From positions 62,001 to 126,000 of the forward strand of contig CAKVCL010000007.1 in the NCBI GenBank assembly GCA_934725855.1: 64,000 bases of DNA. The letters run 5' to 3'. Position numbers and translations under genes: made by a program. Below, in pieces: positions 27,514 through 36,899 of this stretch (within the stretch, counting starts at the first letter, position 1; every line of letters begins with the position of its first letter). The DNA comes from an uncultured Cellulosilyticum sp. (GTDB lineage Bacteria > Bacillota > Clostridia > Lachnospirales > Cellulosilyticaceae). The notes beneath the pieces were generated by a model. That model ran no database searches. It was given only the letters and a program-made list of their open reading frames with translations, and was not told the origin of the DNA.

Positions 27514-29736
27514 ATGACACATTGGAGAAATTTTAAATCAGGTAAATGGCAAGAAGAAATTAATGTAAGAGATTTTATTGTTAGCAATTATACAGAGTAT
27601 ACAGGGGATGATTCTTTCTTAGCAGGACCAACTCAAGATACACTAGATCTTTGGAAAGACCTTAGCCAATTAATGGCAAAAGAAAGAGAAAGAGGATGCT
27701 TCGCAGATACAAAAACAGTTGCAACAATCACTTCTCATGCAGCAGGTTATATTAATAAAGACAAAGAAAAAATAGTTGGGCTTCAAACCGATGCACCACT
27801 TGTTAGAAGTTGTCATCCATTTGGTGGGATGAGAGTTGTAGAAAATGCTTTAAAAGCTTACGATTACGAAGTAGATTCAGAAATGAAAGAAATCTTTACG
27901 AAATATAGAAAAACACATAATCAAGGGGTTTTCGATGTTTACAATAAAGATATCCGCATGGCACGTAAAGTAGGGGTTATTACAGGACTTCCAGATGCTT
28001 ACGGACGTGGTCGTATTATCGGTGACTACAGAAGAGTAGCCCTTTATGGAATTGATCAATTAATTGCTTTCAAAATGAAAGATAAAGAAATGCGTTCAGT
28101 AAACTTTACAGCTGACACCATAAGAGACTGTGAAGAATTAGCCGAACAAATTAAGGCTTTAAATGAACTTAAAGAATTAGGTGAAATGTATGGCTGTGAT
28201 TTAAGTAGACCAGCTGAAAACTTTAGAGAAGCGACTCAATGGTTATACCTTGCATATCTTGCAGCCACTAAAGAACAAGATGGTGCAGCGATGTCTATTG
28301 GACGTACCTCTACTTTCCTTGATATCTATGCCCAGAGAGATTTAGAAGAAGGCACGATGACAGAAGAAGCGATTCAAGAAATTGTAGATCAATTTATTAT
28401 GAAGCTTCGTATTATCAGATTCCTTCGTACACCAGAATATAATGACCTCTTCTCAGGAGACCCTACTTGGGTAACAGAATCTCTTGGAGGGATGTTAGAA
28501 GATACAAGCAAATCGCTTGTCACTAAAAACAGCTTCCGTTATCTTCATACCTTATATAACATTGGGCCAGCTCCAGAACCAAACTTAACCGTTCTTTGGA
28601 GTGAGCACTTCCCACAAGGTTACAAAGACTTCTGTGCGAAAGTATCGATTGATACATCAGCTATCCAATACGAAAATGATGACCTTATGAGACCACAATT
28701 CGGTGATGATTACGGCATTGCTTGTTGCGTTTCTCCAATGAAAATTGGTAAACAAATGCAATTCTTTGGTGCCAGAGCAAACCTTGCTAAAGCAGTACTT
28801 TATGCAATCAACGGTGGAGTAGATGAAAAAACTGGTCTTAAAGTTGTTCCAGGTATTGAGCCACTTCATGATGAAGTATTAGATTACGATCAAGTGATGG
28901 CAAACTACAATATGACAAAAGCGTGGGTTGCAAAAACTTACACCGATGCGCTTAACATCATTCACTATATGCATGATAAATATGCTTATGAAAGAATTGA
29001 GATGGCACTTCACGATACAGATATCGTTCGTACGATGGCATGTGGGATTGCAGGGCTTGCAGTAGCGGCTGACTCACTTTCAGCCATCAAATATGCAAAA
29101 GTTAAACCAATTAGAAATGAAGAAGGTATTGCAGTAGACTTCGAAATTGAAGGTGAGTACCCAGCATACGGTAATAATGATGACCGTGCGGATTCAATTG
29201 CTGTATCACTTGTTGAAGATTTCATGCAAGAAATTAGAAAACACACACCATACAGAGATGCAATCTACACACAATCTGTGCTTACCATTACATCAAACGT
29301 TGTATACGGTAAGAAGACAGGGGCTACGCCTGATGGACGTAAAGCAGGTGTACCATTCTCACCAGGGGCTAACCCAATGAACGGTAGAGAAACAAAAGGT
29401 GTTTTTGCAGCTTGTGCATCTGTTGCTAAATTACCATTTGAACATGCTAATGATGGAATTTCATATACTTTCTCAGTGGTTCCTTCAACTATTGGAAACA
29501 ATGAAGAAGACCGTGTGAAAAACATGGTAGGTATTTTAGATGGATACTTTGGACAAACTGGTCAGCACATCAATGTCAACGTTCTTAATAAAGAAGTGTT
29601 ACTAGATGCGATGGATCATCCAGAAAAATATCCACAACTTACGATTCGTGTATCAGGGTACGCTGTAAACTTCATCAAGCTTACAAGAGAACAACAACTC
29701 GATGTTTTAAGCCGTACTTTCCATGAAAGAATGTAG
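27514..29736 (+). CDS. pflB: Formate C-acetyltransferase (pyruvate formate-lyase)
   Basis: Anaerobic glycyl-radical enzyme splitting pyruvate with CoA to acetyl-CoA and formate. ATG 27514 ([10 protein letters not shown]) follows AAAGGGG; 740 residues. Adjacent active-site cysteines are in GIACCVSPM and the glycyl-radical site is RVSGYAVNF near the C-terminus. [12 protein letters not shown] and [20 protein letters not shown] are conserved. The activating enzyme pflA, often next door, is not adjacent here: a terminator and an unrelated operon follow. Codon use looks biased toward high expression (for example many ctt, aaa, gaa). Confidence 0.97.
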   Translation: MTHWRNFKSGKWQEEINVRDFIVSNYTEYTGDDSFLAGPTQDTLDLWKDLSQLMAKERERGCFADTKTVATITSHAAGYINKDKEKIVGLQTDAPLVRSCHPFGGMRVVENALKAYDYEVDSEMKEIFTKYRKTHNQGVFDVYNKDIRMARKVGVITGLPDAYGRGRIIGDYRRVALYGIDQLIAFKMKDKEMRSVNFTADTIRDCEELAEQIKALNELKELGEMYGCDLSRPAENFREATQWLYLAYLAATKEQDGAAMSIGRTSTFLDIYAQRDLEEGTMTEEAIQEIVDQFIMKLRIIRFLRTPEYNDLFSGDPTWVTESLGGMLEDTSKSLVTKNSFRYLHTLYNIGPAPEPNLTVLWSEHFPQGYKDFCAKVSIDTSAIQYENDDLMRPQFGDDYGIACCVSPMKIGKQMQFFGARANLAKAVLYAINGGVDEKTGLKVVPGIEPLHDEVLDYDQVMANYNMTKAWVAKTYTDALNIIHYMHDKYAYERIEMALHDTDIVRTMACGIAGLAVAADSLSAIKYAKVKPIRNEEGIAVDFEIEGEYPAYGNNDDRADSIAVSLVEDFMQEIRKHTPYRDAIYTQSVLTITSNVVYGKKTGATPDGRKAGVPFSPGANPMNGRETKGVFAACASVAKLPFEHANDGISYTFSVVPSTIGNNEEDRVKNMVGILDGYFGQTGQHINVNVLNKEVLLDAMDHPEKYPQLTIRVSGYAVNFIKLTREQQLDVLSRTFHERM

Positions 29737-29742
29737 ATAAAG

Positions 29743-29781
29743 AAAAACTCCAATTGCCTATTTAGGGGATTGGAGTTTTTT
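29743..29781 (+). terminator. Rho-independent terminator after pflB
   Basis: AAAACTCCAAT / ATTGGAGTTTT stem with a 14-nt loop and T-tail. Confidence 0.88.
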
Positions 29782-29853
29782 CATATCCTCTATCATGAAC
29801 AAACATCAGTTGTCAATTCATCAAGCAAAAAGTGGTATCTCTCAAATGAATAA

Positions 29854-29882
29854 TTGACATTAAGAAGCATTCATTTTATCAT
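29854..29882 (+). promoter_or_regulatory. Sigma-A promoter of the cysteine desulfurase operon
   Basis: TTGACA (29854-29859), 17-nt spacer, TATCAT (29877-29882), 36 nt before the ATG. Confidence 0.7.
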
Positions 29883-29917
29883 AGATTGAACAGAGTTGTG
29901 CTAGGAGAGGATAAAAG

Positions 29918-31039
29918 ATGATTTACTTAGATTATGCAGCAGATACACCAGCATGTGAAAGTGTTTTAGAGGCTTTTGTAAAAGCCAGTCAAACTTATTT
30001 TGCAAATCCTAATGCCAATCATCAATTAGGGCAAGAAGCGAAAGCACGTATTGAGGAAGCGACAGGGTGTATGGCAGACTTATTAGGGATTCAAAAGCAA
30101 GAGCTCATTTATACATCTGGCGCCACAGAAGCGAATAATCTAGCCATTAAAGGGGTTGCTGCCCAGTATGCTAGAAAAGGCAAACATCTCATCACGTCTT
30201 ATTTAGAGCATTCTTCAGTGACGGGACCAATGAGTTATTTACAATCACAAGGATTTGAAGTAGACTATGTGCGTCTATTACCCAATGGACGTATTGATTT
30301 AGAACATTTACAAGAATTGTTAAGACCCGATACGATACTAGTTTCATTCGCTGCGGTAGATAGTGAATTAGGGGTGATTCAAGATTTAAAAGCCATTAGA
30401 GGCTTACTCGGTGATTATCCGAATTGTTTATTCCATGTGGATGCGACTCAAGCAATTGGTAAAGTACCTATAGATATTGAGGCGGTTGATTTAATGACTT
30501 TTACAGCTCATAAGCTTTATGGGATTCATGGCATTGGGGCATTATATAAAAAGCAAGACGTTTATTTAACACCCGTTATTCATGGGGGGATAAGTACCAC
30601 AGCCTTTAGAAGTGGCACCCCTACCCTTGCACTGATTGTATCGATGCAAAAAGCATTAGAATTAGCATTAGGTAATGAAAAATCACATTTTGAAAAAGTG
30701 AAAACCTATAACGAGCAAATTCGTCAGGCATTAGCCACTTATCCTGAAGTGCTCATTAATAGTGTTGAAGAAGTCACGTCCCCCTATATCTTAAATATTA
30801 GTTTGAAAGGCCTCAAGGCTTTGAATATGCAGCAGCAATTAGAGGCAAGGGAGATTTTTGTTTCTACTAAATCAGCCTGTGTAACACCTAATACGCCTTC
30901 AAGACCTGTACTCGCTATGACAGGAGAGCGAAAAAGGGCGCTGTCTACCTTAAGAATTAGTTTGAGCCATTTAACGACACAAGAAGAAATTGATGGTTTT
31001 ATTGAAGGATTTAGAGCTTGTTATCATGAATTAAAATAA
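29918..31039 (+). CDS. Cysteine desulfurase (NifS/IscS-like)
   Basis: PLP enzyme that takes sulfur from cysteine as a persulfide. 373 residues: YLDYAADTPACESV start, TSGATEANNLAIKG, DATQAIGKVPIDIEAVDLMTF, PLP-lysine FTAHKLYGIHGIGALY, and the persulfide Cys in TKSACVTP. It is directly upstream of a TtcA-like thiouridylase-type gene (13 nt), so it probably supplies sulfur for tRNA thiolation. Confidence 0.93.
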   Translation: MIYLDYAADTPACESVLEAFVKASQTYFANPNANHQLGQEAKARIEEATGCMADLLGIQKQELIYTSGATEANNLAIKGVAAQYARKGKHLITSYLEHSSVTGPMSYLQSQGFEVDYVRLLPNGRIDLEHLQELLRPDTILVSFAAVDSELGVIQDLKAIRGLLGDYPNCLFHVDATQAIGKVPIDIEAVDLMTFTAHKLYGIHGIGALYKKQDVYLTPVIHGGISTTAFRSGTPTLALIVSMQKALELALGNEKSHFEKVKTYNEQIRQALATYPEVLINSVEEVTSPYILNISLKGLKALNMQQQLEAREIFVSTKSACVTPNTPSRPVLAMTGERKRALSTLRISLSHLTTQEEIDGFIEGFRACYHELK

Positions 31040-31052
31040 AGAGGAACGCAAA

Positions 31053-31919
31053 ATGGAAGAAAATACAAAAAAGGTTTTACCTAAACATAAAGAAGTTGAA
31101 AAGAGTATTATTAAAAAGTATAAAAAACAAATTTGGAAGCGATTCATCAAAGGCATCAATGATTATGACCTCATTCAAGAAGGAGATAAAATAGCGGTTT
31201 GTATTTCAGGTGGAAAAGATTCCATGTTATTAGCAAAATGTATGCAGGAACTTCAAAGACACTGGCTGGTGCCATTTGAACTCGTTTTTTTAGTCATGGA
31301 TCCAGGCTATAATCCATATAACAGGCAAGTTATAGAAGAAACCGCAAAAGAATTAAATATTCCGATCACCATTTTTGAATCGCCTATTTTTGATGTGGTG
31401 GCAGATATAGAAGAAACCCCTTGCTATTTATGTGCAAGGATGCGAAGAGGTTATTTATATAAAGAGGCGCAGGCTTTAGGCTGTAATAAAATTGCATTAG
31501 GCCATCATTTTGATGATGCGATTGAAACCATTTTAATGAGTATGCTTTATAGTGGTCAAGTCAAAACGATGATGCCAAAATTAAGAAGCACCAATTATGA
31601 AGGCATGGAACTCATTCGTCCGTTATATTTAGTAAAGGAAGAAGATATTATTGCTTGGGGGCGCTATAATGACTTACAATTTATTCAATGTGCCTGCAGG
31701 CTGACAGAACATTGCAGTGTAAGTGGTCAAGGCGGCGGTTCTAAACGCCAAGAGATGAAGGAGTTAATTAAGAAATTTAGAAAGATCAATCCTTATATTG
31801 ATATTAATATTTTTAAGAGCGTACATGATGTCAATTTAGAAACCATTATTGGTTATCATGATAGTCAAAAAGATTATCCTTTCTTAGAGTTGTATAAAAG
31901 TGGAAGATTATCTGAGTAA
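31053..31919 (+). CDS. TtcA-family tRNA thiolation ATPase (PP-loop)
   Basis: 288 residues. PP-loop AVCISGGKDSMLLAK (ATP pyrophosphatase), ETPCYLCARMRRGYLY with a CxxC, LGHHFDDAIETILMSML, and CACRLTEH. TtcA proteins make 2-thiocytidine-32 in tRNA using an Fe-S cluster and a persulfide donor. The neighbouring cysteine desulfurase fits. Other members of the family have different targets, so the exact nucleotide is not certain. Its stop overlaps the next frame. Confidence 0.85.
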   Translation: MEENTKKVLPKHKEVEKSIIKKYKKQIWKRFIKGINDYDLIQEGDKIAVCISGGKDSMLLAKCMQELQRHWLVPFELVFLVMDPGYNPYNRQVIEETAKELNIPITIFESPIFDVVADIEETPCYLCARMRRGYLYKEAQALGCNKIALGHHFDDAIETILMSMLYSGQVKTMMPKLRSTNYEGMELIRPLYLVKEEDIIAWGRYNDLQFIQCACRLTEHCSVSGQGGGSKRQEMKELIKKFRKINPYIDINIFKSVHDVNLETIIGYHDSQKDYPFLELYKSGRLSE

Positions 31920-31942
31920 TGATAGGGGTGGGGAGAATCAGT

Positions 31943-33034
31943 ATGGATGAGTATAAAATAAATATAAGATTAACTAAAGTCGGGATGAAATTAAGTCAGT
32001 CCGTTTACGACAAAAGTCAAACCCTTTTAATTGCTAAGGATGTCGAGTTAACGGCTAAGATGATTATGCAGTTAAAATTTTGTGGCATTGAAGAAGTTTG
32101 GGTAAAGGGAAAAAATCTGGGTAAACAATGGAATGAGCCTGAAGAAGAAGTGGTACTACCCGTTCATATTGAAAAAATAAAAGATACGCCTGTATTTAAG
32201 CATTTTAGTGAAGCGCACCATGAAGTGGTAGAATCCATTAAAGAAGATATCAATGGTGTGATATTAAATAACAAAGAGATTGATGTTCAAGCTTTAATCG
32301 ACGAAATCAATAATATTTTAAGTCAAGTAACGAATAACATTCAAATCTTCGATATGTTACAGTGCATTCGTGCCTACGATGATTCCACGTATATTCATTC
32401 GGTTAATGTTGGGTTAATTTGCAATGTGATGGGTAAGTGGTTACATTTTAACGAAGCCGATATAGAGGTTTTAACTGTCTGTGGGGTATTGCATGATATT
32501 GGTAAATTAATGATGCCATCTAATATTATTAAAAAAGCAGGTAAGCTTACACAAGGGGAATATGTAACCATTCAAACGCATCCTTATATTGGATATGGGT
32601 TATTAAAAGATAAAAATATTGATGAACGCATTAAAAAAGCAGTCCTTCAGCATCATGAAAAATGTGACGGAACAGGTTATCCTAGTGGTTTAAAAAGAGA
32701 AGAAATTGAGGACTTTGCTAAAGTTGTAACGATAGCAGATGTGTATGATGCCATGACGGCAGACCGCGTTTATCGACAAGGGGTATGTCCCTTTGATGTC
32801 ATTGATATTTTTGAGCAAGAAGGCTTTCAAAAATATGACCCCGATTATTTATTAACCTTTTTAAAGCATATCGCGGAGTCTTATATTAATAAGCCTGTTC
32901 AACTGAGTGATAATAGGGAAGGTCAGATTATTATGCTTAATCAAAACAAACTGTCTCGCCCCGTTGTGAAAGTAGGAAAAGATTATATCGATTTACTTCA
33001 AGAAAAAAATCTATCCATTGCTAAAATTTTATAA
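31943..33034 (+). CDS. HD-GYP domain cyclic-di-GMP phosphodiesterase-like protein
   Basis: About 363 residues from ATG 31943, which follows GGGGAG; an upstream in-frame ATG at 31919 lacks a good site. An N-terminal region (~1-110) precedes the HD-GYP domain: HSVNVGLICNVMG, GVLHDIGKLMMPSNI (HD), THPYIGYGLLKD, and the GYP signature HHEKCDGTGYPSGLK with IADVYDAMTADRVY. Such enzymes degrade cyclic dinucleotides. No receiver or sensor domain is recognised in the N-terminus. It ends the sulfur-tRNA operon. Confidence 0.88.
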   Translation: MDEYKINIRLTKVGMKLSQSVYDKSQTLLIAKDVELTAKMIMQLKFCGIEEVWVKGKNLGKQWNEPEEEVVLPVHIEKIKDTPVFKHFSEAHHEVVESIKEDINGVILNNKEIDVQALIDEINNILSQVTNNIQIFDMLQCIRAYDDSTYIHSVNVGLICNVMGKWLHFNEADIEVLTVCGVLHDIGKLMMPSNIIKKAGKLTQGEYVTIQTHPYIGYGLLKDKNIDERIKKAVLQHHEKCDGTGYPSGLKREEIEDFAKVVTIADVYDAMTADRVYRQGVCPFDVIDIFEQEGFQKYDPDYLLTFLKHIAESYINKPVQLSDNREGQIIMLNQNKLSRPVVKVGKDYIDLLQEKNLSIAKIL

Positions 33035-33049
33035 AGTTAAAAGGATCCT

Positions 33050-33102
33050 AAAAGGCCATTATCTTATGCTTGGAATGCAGCATGAGATAATGGTCTTTTG
33101 TT
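33050..33102 (+). terminator. Rho-independent terminator after the HD-GYP gene
   Basis: AAAAGGCCATTATCTTATGC / GCATGAGATAATGGTCTTTT stem (one bulge, one G-U) with T-tail. The remaining ~220 nt up to the next gene is AT-rich with no structure I can name. Confidence 0.82.
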
Positions 33103-33329
33103 AAGTTTAAAATTTTTAAATAATATTGTTTCGCGAATAGTTTTGGAGTCAATTAAAAATTTAAAAAGAGGTCCATTTTATCGTCAGCCATCGAAAAAAT
33201 AAGTAACTTGTAAAATAAATCCTAAAACCATTTCACCGAAGAAATGACGCATTATTTTTTAGCCGAATTAAGGTATATTTCCCCAAATAGCAAAATAGGG
33301 TATATAAAACTAAAAAAGGTGTGAAGAAG

Positions 33330-34238
33330 ATGAAAGAAAAATGGATTTGCCTATATAGAAGAAAAACAGGGAAATGCTTATGGCAAGCTATTTGTGAAAT
33401 GAATCATCAAATAAAAACCTTAAAACAATATGAGGTAGAATATAAAAATCGTATTAAACAATTAGAAAATGCCATTCAAGAAAAAGGATTACAGATAGAA
33501 GCTTCTCAAATTCAATTTATAGAGCTAGGCAGAAGCACTAAAAAGCAGATAGCTCTAGAAAACGAAAAAGTTCCAGAAAAATGTATTTATCAAAGATACG
33601 ATTGCGTAGCCGTTTATCATCTAAAAAAACGTGTTCAAAATCACCATTTTCAAAAGCAGATGGCATTAATCGAACACTATAACCAAAGAGTGATGCTGAT
33701 AAGAAACATTTTTAATGATGTTTATGATAACCATCTATTAAAGGCAGTTGATGCTCTTATGATCGTTTATGAAAAGACACCCTATTTAATGATGGGTTAT
33801 ACTTTAACTCAGGCCCAAATGATTAAAGACTTAGGAGAAGTAGCCTTTATCATCTTTTACATTGTAGAGGGGCTTAAGGTTGCACAAATTTCTATGAAAT
33901 TAAACGTTTTTCAAAGTAAAGAAGTACTAAAAAATACTTATTTAACCCCTAAACCAAATGCTTATCTTATAGAAGTCACTGGAAATGAAAGTTTTAAAAG
34001 TGCACTTTATCATCCCATTCTAAATTGGATTGAGGATTGGGTGGTAAAGTGGAACACTTGTTTTGGGGATTCATTCTTTTGGATAGAAGGGTGGTATAGC
34101 CCTATTAACCAAAAAGAAAGAGCAAATAGCTTAGGTGAAAGAGCTGATTTACATTATCAAACAATAGGGCGCATAGAGGATGGAAAGTTTAAATCGAATC
34201 AACTCATCCTTTGGAGAATAGAGAGAGGTATCCATTGA
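33330..34238 (+). CDS. Hypothetical protein, 302 aa
   Basis: Start ATG 33330 (MKEKWICLYRRKTGKCLW) after AAGGTG. The N-terminal ~20-75 is a predicted coiled coil (IKTLKQYEVEYKNRIKQLENAIQE); residues ~115-200 look helical; the C-terminus is aromatic-rich (ILNWIEDWVVKWNTCFGDSFFWIEGWYSP). No membrane segment, signal peptide or family is recognised. It stands alone between a terminator and the miaB remnant. Base use resembles the host genes rather than the prophage genes. Confidence 0.7.
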   Translation: MKEKWICLYRRKTGKCLWQAICEMNHQIKTLKQYEVEYKNRIKQLENAIQEKGLQIEASQIQFIELGRSTKKQIALENEKVPEKCIYQRYDCVAVYHLKKRVQNHHFQKQMALIEHYNQRVMLIRNIFNDVYDNHLLKAVDALMIVYEKTPYLMMGYTLTQAQMIKDLGEVAFIIFYIVEGLKVAQISMKLNVFQSKEVLKNTYLTPKPNAYLIEVTGNESFKSALYHPILNWIEDWVVKWNTCFGDSFFWIEGWYSPINQKERANSLGERADLHYQTIGRIEDGKFKSNQLILWRIERGIH

Positions 34239-34296
34239 AAACAACTGTAATATCATGTAAAATAATAAAGCATGCATAAAACAAGGAGGATTTAAT

Positions 34297-34452
34297 ATGA
34301 GTCAAAGAAAAGTAGTTGAAGTGTCAACTCAAGAGGCAAAACGCCAAAATGAGATTATTCATATATTATCACATCGCATTAAAGGGAAAGGACTTAAATT
34401 CTGTTTAAGCACTTTTGGCTGTCCAAAGGTTACGGAAAGCAAGATTTTTTAA
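34297..34452 (+). pseudogene. miaB: 5' fragment of a miaB-like gene broken by the prophage
   Basis: 51-codon frame with a strong SD (ACAAGGAGGATTTAAT). Residues 1-42 end in KGLKFCLSTFGC, the place where MiaB-type methylthiotransferases read TFGCQMN (first Fe-S cysteine). From codon 43 the frame diverges (PKVTESKIF) and stops at 34450. The radical-SAM CxxxCxxC core and TRAM domain are missing. The natural reading is that the rest of the gene lies to the right of the prophage, outside the window. MiaB adds the 2-methylthio group to i6A37 in tRNA. Assignment to MiaB rather than another methylthiotransferase rests on the N-terminal extension and the TFGC motif. Confidence 0.72.
34416..34426. other. 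Probable attL crossover region
   Basis: Host-like coding similarity (TFGC codons 34411-34422) stops here and phage sequence begins (gtccaaaggt). The phage integrase lies immediately to the right with its C-terminus facing this site, the usual layout. Serine integrases cross over at a 2-bp core, so the exact point cannot be fixed without attR. Confidence 0.6.
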
Positions 34453-34486
34453 GACTAGGCGATTTTGTCGAACCTAGTCTTTTTTT
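34451..34486 (+). terminator. Terminator at the phage left boundary
   Basis: AGACTAGG / CCTAGTCT stem followed by TTTTTT on the + strand, overlapping the stop of the miaB fragment. It would end rightward host transcription from the miaB promoter as it enters the prophage; it is not oriented to end integrase mRNA. Confidence 0.8.
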
Positions 34487-36168
34487 GTGTGTGTAAATTC
34501 ATACGTTGTTCCATTAGTAAAAGTGACGGATTGTATATACCGTTTAGAAACTACTATTTTGTCAACGGTAGTGTTTATGAAGTCTTTAAGTGTTTGGGCA
34601 TCTGTTTGGATAGCCAGTTTTGGATAATCTATATACTCAGAATCTATAAGGCTGTTGGCGAATAGAAATGCTGAGGCTGCTTTTATAAAGTCTACATTAT
34701 TTGTTAATGCCTGGCTATTTAGTTCAGTGATCCGTTGGTTAATTTGTTGTAGCGACTCAGTGAGTTTTTTGTTCTCAATAATAAAGTCCTTTTCTGATAG
34801 AGAAGAGTCTGAGAAAAGATACAAGTTCTTAAGTCGCTCGATAGCACGTTCGGTTTTTGCTTTTGATGCTTTTAGTTCATTAATGTTGCCAATAGGAGTT
34901 GGCATTGAGTTTTGTACAGATAAATTATAGTTCACCGTCGGTATACTATCGTTTAAAATCGTTTTATAGAGCAATTCTAAGCTATCCCTATCAATTTTAT
35001 AGCCTACATCAAAACACTTACCAGAAAGCAAATAACGCTCAATAGAGCCTATATCAGTAGCAATTTCAGGATTGCGTGTTAATTTAAGTATATTTGAAAT
35101 GAAGTTAAACATAAATGGTCCAATAGTAACATCTGAAATGCAACTATTATTGTTGCATCCCCAGCCATGATTTACACCAGGGCAACGATAATTTGAAGGG
35201 GTAAATCCGTTCTTTCTAGGCCTGTCCATACTAGAAGTAAGTACATTGCCACATTCTGAACAAACTAGCTTACCTGAAAAAATGTGAGTGTGTTTGCTTA
35301 ATTTGGTTACACCAGGAATATTTTTTAGTGTATTATGGCTATTCATGATAGAATTGCACGTTTCCCATGTTTCTACATCAATTATCCCAGGATGATTGTT
35401 ATCTTTTACCACCCATTCATTACTAGGCTTTATTGTACCTCTTGCAGATTTACGATAGTTGTACCGTAAAGTACCTTTATAGAATGGGTTTCTTATTATA
35501 TCAGTTACCGTTTTTGAACTCCATTTACCACCACGTTTAGTTGAGATATTGTTTTCATTTAGATACCTAGTAATAAAGTTGGATGATTGGCAACGCATAT
35601 ACATATCAAATATTAGTTTAACAGTTTTGCTTTCATCAGGGTCAATTGTTGGAAATGTCTTATCCTCATTCCACTTATAGCCAAGTGGTACGTTCGCACC
35701 GTTCCACTTGCCGTCGTTTGCTCTGGAAAGCATGATAGCAGTAACACGTTCACTTGTCATATTACGTTCAAGTTCAGCGAATACTAATATGATTTTAAGC
35801 ATAGCCTCACCCATAGCAGTTGAAGTGTCGAATTGTTCATTTCTGCTTATGAACACTACGCCTAATTTTTTTAGTTCACTATACATTTCTGCAAAGTCTA
35901 GTAGATTTCTGCTAATACGATCTATTTTCCAAACTATAAGGTGAGAAAACTCACCAGTTCTTATTTTATTCATCATTTTTTGATAAGCAGGTCGCATGGT
36001 ATTTTTGCCTGAGTAACCTGCATCCTCAAATACCTCATAATTGTTATGCCCTAACATATAAGAGCAGTAATTGATAAGGTCAGAACGCTGCAAAGGTAGA
36101 GAATCCTTGTCAACTTGATAATTTGTACTTACACGAATATATAAAGCTGCTTTTTTTATTTCTGACAT
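34474..36168 (-). CDS. int: Large serine recombinase (phage integrase)
   Basis: 564 residues from ATG 36168 (MSEIKKAALYIRVSTN), which has AGGTG upstream; an in-frame ATG seven codons earlier is less likely. The resolvase catalytic domain has the nucleophile Ser in YIRVST, and VWKIDRISRNLLDF and FAELERNMTSERV. A recombinase domain follows (GYKWNED to RNPFYKGTLRYNYR), then a zinc-ribbon CSECGNVLTS with a second Cys pair (YRCPG...WGCNNN), a coiled-coil (~430-490) and a C-terminal tail. It integrates and, with a partner factor, excises the prophage at the miaB-like site. It sits 7 nt downstream of the repressor, so both are on one leftward transcript. Confidence 0.95.
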   Translation of the reverse strand: MSEIKKAALYIRVSTNYQVDKDSLPLQRSDLINYCSYMLGHNNYEVFEDAGYSGKNTMRPAYQKMMNKIRTGEFSHLIVWKIDRISRNLLDFAEMYSELKKLGVVFISRNEQFDTSTAMGEAMLKIILVFAELERNMTSERVTAIMLSRANDGKWNGANVPLGYKWNEDKTFPTIDPDESKTVKLIFDMYMRCQSSNFITRYLNENNISTKRGGKWSSKTVTDIIRNPFYKGTLRYNYRKSARGTIKPSNEWVVKDNNHPGIIDVETWETCNSIMNSHNTLKNIPGVTKLSKHTHIFSGKLVCSECGNVLTSSMDRPRKNGFTPSNYRCPGVNHGWGCNNNSCISDVTIGPFMFNFISNILKLTRNPEIATDIGSIERYLLSGKCFDVGYKIDRDSLELLYKTILNDSIPTVNYNLSVQNSMPTPIGNINELKASKAKTERAIERLKNLYLFSDSSLSEKDFIIENKKLTESLQQINQRITELNSQALTNNVDFIKAASAFLFANSLIDSEYIDYPKLAIQTDAQTLKDFINTTVDKIVVSKRYIQSVTFTNGTTYEFTHTKKD

Positions 36169-36175
36169 AATACAC

Positions 36176-36496
36176 CTACTTGTATTCATCTAATATTGCT
36201 AATATAGATTTTTGCTCCTTTGGAGTTGCTTTTTTAAAACAATTGAGCAAAGTTTGTTCGTTTGGATTTAAGCCTTTAATTCTTTCAGGTCTGCCTAAAA
36301 GTTCATCCAGAGATACATCCAGAGCATCTGCCATATCACATAAGATAATAACTGTTTTATTACGCTCAATGGGATGAGTATTATTAAGATACCTAGATAT
36401 TGTTGCCTCAGTGGTATTTGATTTAATTGCTAGTTCAACTTGAGTCATATTTTTGGAGCTCATTAAATTATTTATAATATCGCTAACACGTTTCAT
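36176..36496 (-). CDS. XRE-family phage repressor (CI-like)
   Basis: 106 residues: an N-terminal helix-turn-helix (MTQVELAIKSNTTEATISRYLN, ~18-39) and a helical C-terminus (NEQTLLNCFKKATPKEQKSILAIL). No LexA-type protease domain is present, so induction is not by RecA-driven self-cleavage of this protein. It is divergent from the Cro-like gene across an operator region and is the probable binder of the TTRCC-N4-GGWAA palindromes. It is co-transcribed with the integrase. Confidence 0.85.
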   Translation of the reverse strand: MKRVSDIINNLMSSKNMTQVELAIKSNTTEATISRYLNNTHPIERNKTVIILCDMADALDVSLDELLGRPERIKGLNPNEQTLLNCFKKATPKEQKSILAILDEYK

Positions 36497-36512
36497 ATCA
36501 TCACCTCACGTT

Positions 36513-36550
36513 ATTCTAACACGAAAAACAAATAAATTACCATATAATAT
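36513..36550 (-). promoter_or_regulatory. Candidate leftward promoter of the repressor-integrase operon
   Basis: Reading leftward, TAGAAT (36518-36513) is a good -10; the -35 position falls on TTACCATATAATAT (36537-36550), an imperfect operator half-site, and is weak. A weak -35 beside an operator is typical of a repressor-maintenance promoter. Confidence 0.5.
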
Positions 36551-36558
36551 GAAATTAA

Positions 36559-36572
36559 TTACCGTCTGGTAA
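36559..36572. promoter_or_regulatory. Phage operator, central (TTACC-GTCT-GGTAA)
   Basis: Perfect 14-bp dyad midway between the divergent repressor and cro-like genes, 30 bp (about three helical turns) from the next operator. Confidence 0.75.
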
Positions 36573-36583
36573 CAATATTATGA

Positions 36584-36612
36584 TTGACTTACCAAATGGA
36601 AAGTGATAGTAT
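36584..36612 (+). promoter_or_regulatory. Early rightward promoter (PR-like) with operator in its spacer
   Basis: TTGACT (36584-36589), 17-nt spacer, TAGTAT (36607-36612). The operator TTACCAAATGGAAA (36589-36602) lies over the spacer, so a bound repressor would block polymerase. It drives the cro-like gene and the early operon. Confidence 0.75.
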
Positions 36613-36650
36613 GATTACAAGAAATAAAACCTTTTATAAGCAGGTGATAT

Positions 36651-36878
36651 ATGAGAGAATTTAAAAATTTGAGGCAAGCACAGGATTTTAACGAAAAAAC
36701 AGATGATGATATGGCTAGATTGATTAAAAAATCTACATCGTCATATATAAAGAAGAAAGCAGGAAAAGTTAAGTTTGAAAATGATGAAATCATCATTATT
36801 GCAAAGGCGTTTGAATTATCATTACAAGAAGTAAACATTATTTTTTTTAATGGCAACTTACCAAACGGTAATAACTGA
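36651..36878 (+). CDS. Cro-like small regulator
   Basis: 75 residues, first gene of the rightward early transcript, divergent from the repressor. It has a helix-turn-helix-like segment (DMARLIKKSTSSYIKKKAGKV) and a helix (EIIIIAKAFELSLQEVNIIFF). Its last codons (NLPNGNN) contain a perfect operator, TTACCAAACGGTAA. The SD is AGGTGATAT. Assignment as Cro-like rests on position and predicted fold. Confidence 0.65.
   Translation: MREFKNLRQAQDFNEKTDDDMARLIKKSTSSYIKKKAGKVKFENDEIIIIAKAFELSLQEVNIIFFNGNLPNGNN
36858..36871. promoter_or_regulatory. Phage operator inside the 3' end of the cro-like gene
   Basis: Perfect dyad TTACC-AAAC-GGTAA within coding sequence; no promoter is seen beside it, so it may be a transcription roadblock or an auxiliary site. 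Confidence 0.65.
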
Positions 36879-36899
36879 TTAATAAGGGAGGCGTAAAGC

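Noticed and set aside
29740..31039. pflA next to pflB
   Set aside because: The following gene is a cysteine desulfurase with PLP-lysine and Cys loop, not a radical-SAM activase.
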